Part shown: piece after piece, positions 63,949 through 64,000 of the stretch
Numbering within the stretch: the first letter of the stretch is position 1
Layout: each line of letters starts with the position of its first letter
NCBI RefSeq assembly: GCF_002261425.1
Contig: NZ_NEVJ01000003.1
Span: forward strand, 3,596,001 to 3,660,000
Direction: 5' to 3'
DNA: 64,000 nucleotides
From: Bordetella genomosp. 9
GTDB lineage: Bacteria > Pseudomonadota > Gammaproteobacteria > Burkholderiales > Burkholderiaceae_B
Notes under the pieces: model-generated
Database searches by the model: none
Seen by the model: only the letters and a program-made list of their open reading frames with translations
Told to the model about the DNA's origin: nothing
Made by a program: the position numbers and the translations under genes

Positions 63949-64000
63949 GGCGATGCGGTCTCCTCGCTGGCGATGGCCCGCCGGACGGCCTGATCCAGGG
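63945..64000 (-). CDS. 3' end of an upstream gene, probably the FAD subunit (CoxM-like)
   Basis: Only the last 18 codons (ending LDQAVRRAIASEETASP) are visible, stopping in an ATGA overlap with the small-subunit gene. The operon order coxM-coxS-coxL suggests the FAD subunit; the residues alone do not identify it. Confidence 0.5.
   Translation of the reverse strand, partial: LDQAVRRAIASEETASP

Overview
The window is a GC-rich (well over 60 %), gene-dense stretch of a beta-proteobacterial chromosome. Gene content and order point to Alcaligenaceae, most likely Bordetella or a close relative such as Achromobacter. Pointers are the mla - ibaG - murA - his - tat block, the petABC - sspA - sspB block, a short-form HisG, and the style of the conserved hypothetical proteins. 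I see no insertion sequence, prophage, integrase, rRNA or CRISPR array. There is one tRNA (Thr, TGT).

Layout. 1-0.74 kb: start of an Rhs protein on the minus strand, cut by the window edge. 0.86-2.9 kb: a DUF1840 protein, a hypothetical protein and an amidase. 3.2-13.1 kb: a catabolic regulon of a LacI-family regulator, a PhnSTUV/Fbp-like ABC importer, a GpdQ-type phosphodiesterase and a UgpCBAE-like glycerol-3-phosphate importer. Two matching operator-like palindromes lie in front of its two halves. 13.1-15.2 kb: leuA, preceded by a short leader ORF rich in rare Leu codons, which looks like an attenuator. 15.3-25.2 kb: a membrane protein, rpoN, bfd, a LysR regulator with a divergent DMT exporter, bfr, an exported hypothetical protein, prfC, a LysE-type exporter and rhlE. 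25.4-32.8 kb: a DUF945 protein, a DUF1232/DUF2868/GTPase membrane operon, and two unrecognised proteins, the second running into tRNA-Thr. 32.9-37.1 kb: sspB, sspA and petC, petB, petA (cytochrome bc1). 37.3-40.2 kb: mscL, a Nif3-like protein, a DegS-type protease and an XRE regulator.

40.2-56.6 kb is one long minus-strand block, read from high to low coordinates: mlaF-mlaE-mlaD-mlaA-mlaC (outer-membrane lipid asymmetry), an ABC-2 exporter pair, ibaG, murA, hisG-D-C-B-H-A-F-I-E, a HIT protein and tatA-B-C. Many junctions overlap by ATGA or GTGA, so translational coupling is likely. 56.7-60.1 kb: a split chromate transporter, ompW, and an MFS transporter behind two FNR-like boxes. 60.1-64 kb: a molybdenum hydroxylase operon (coxM-like end, coxS-like, coxL-like, coxG-like).

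The signals that interest me most are the leu leader, the paired LacI operators tying two ABC importers to a GpdQ enzyme, the two FNR boxes before ompW, an inverted repeat in the LysR/DMT intergenic region, a Thr at a ferroxidase ligand position of bacterioferritin, and the uncharacterised DUF1232-DUF2868-GTPase operon. Most of the rest is conserved core genome.
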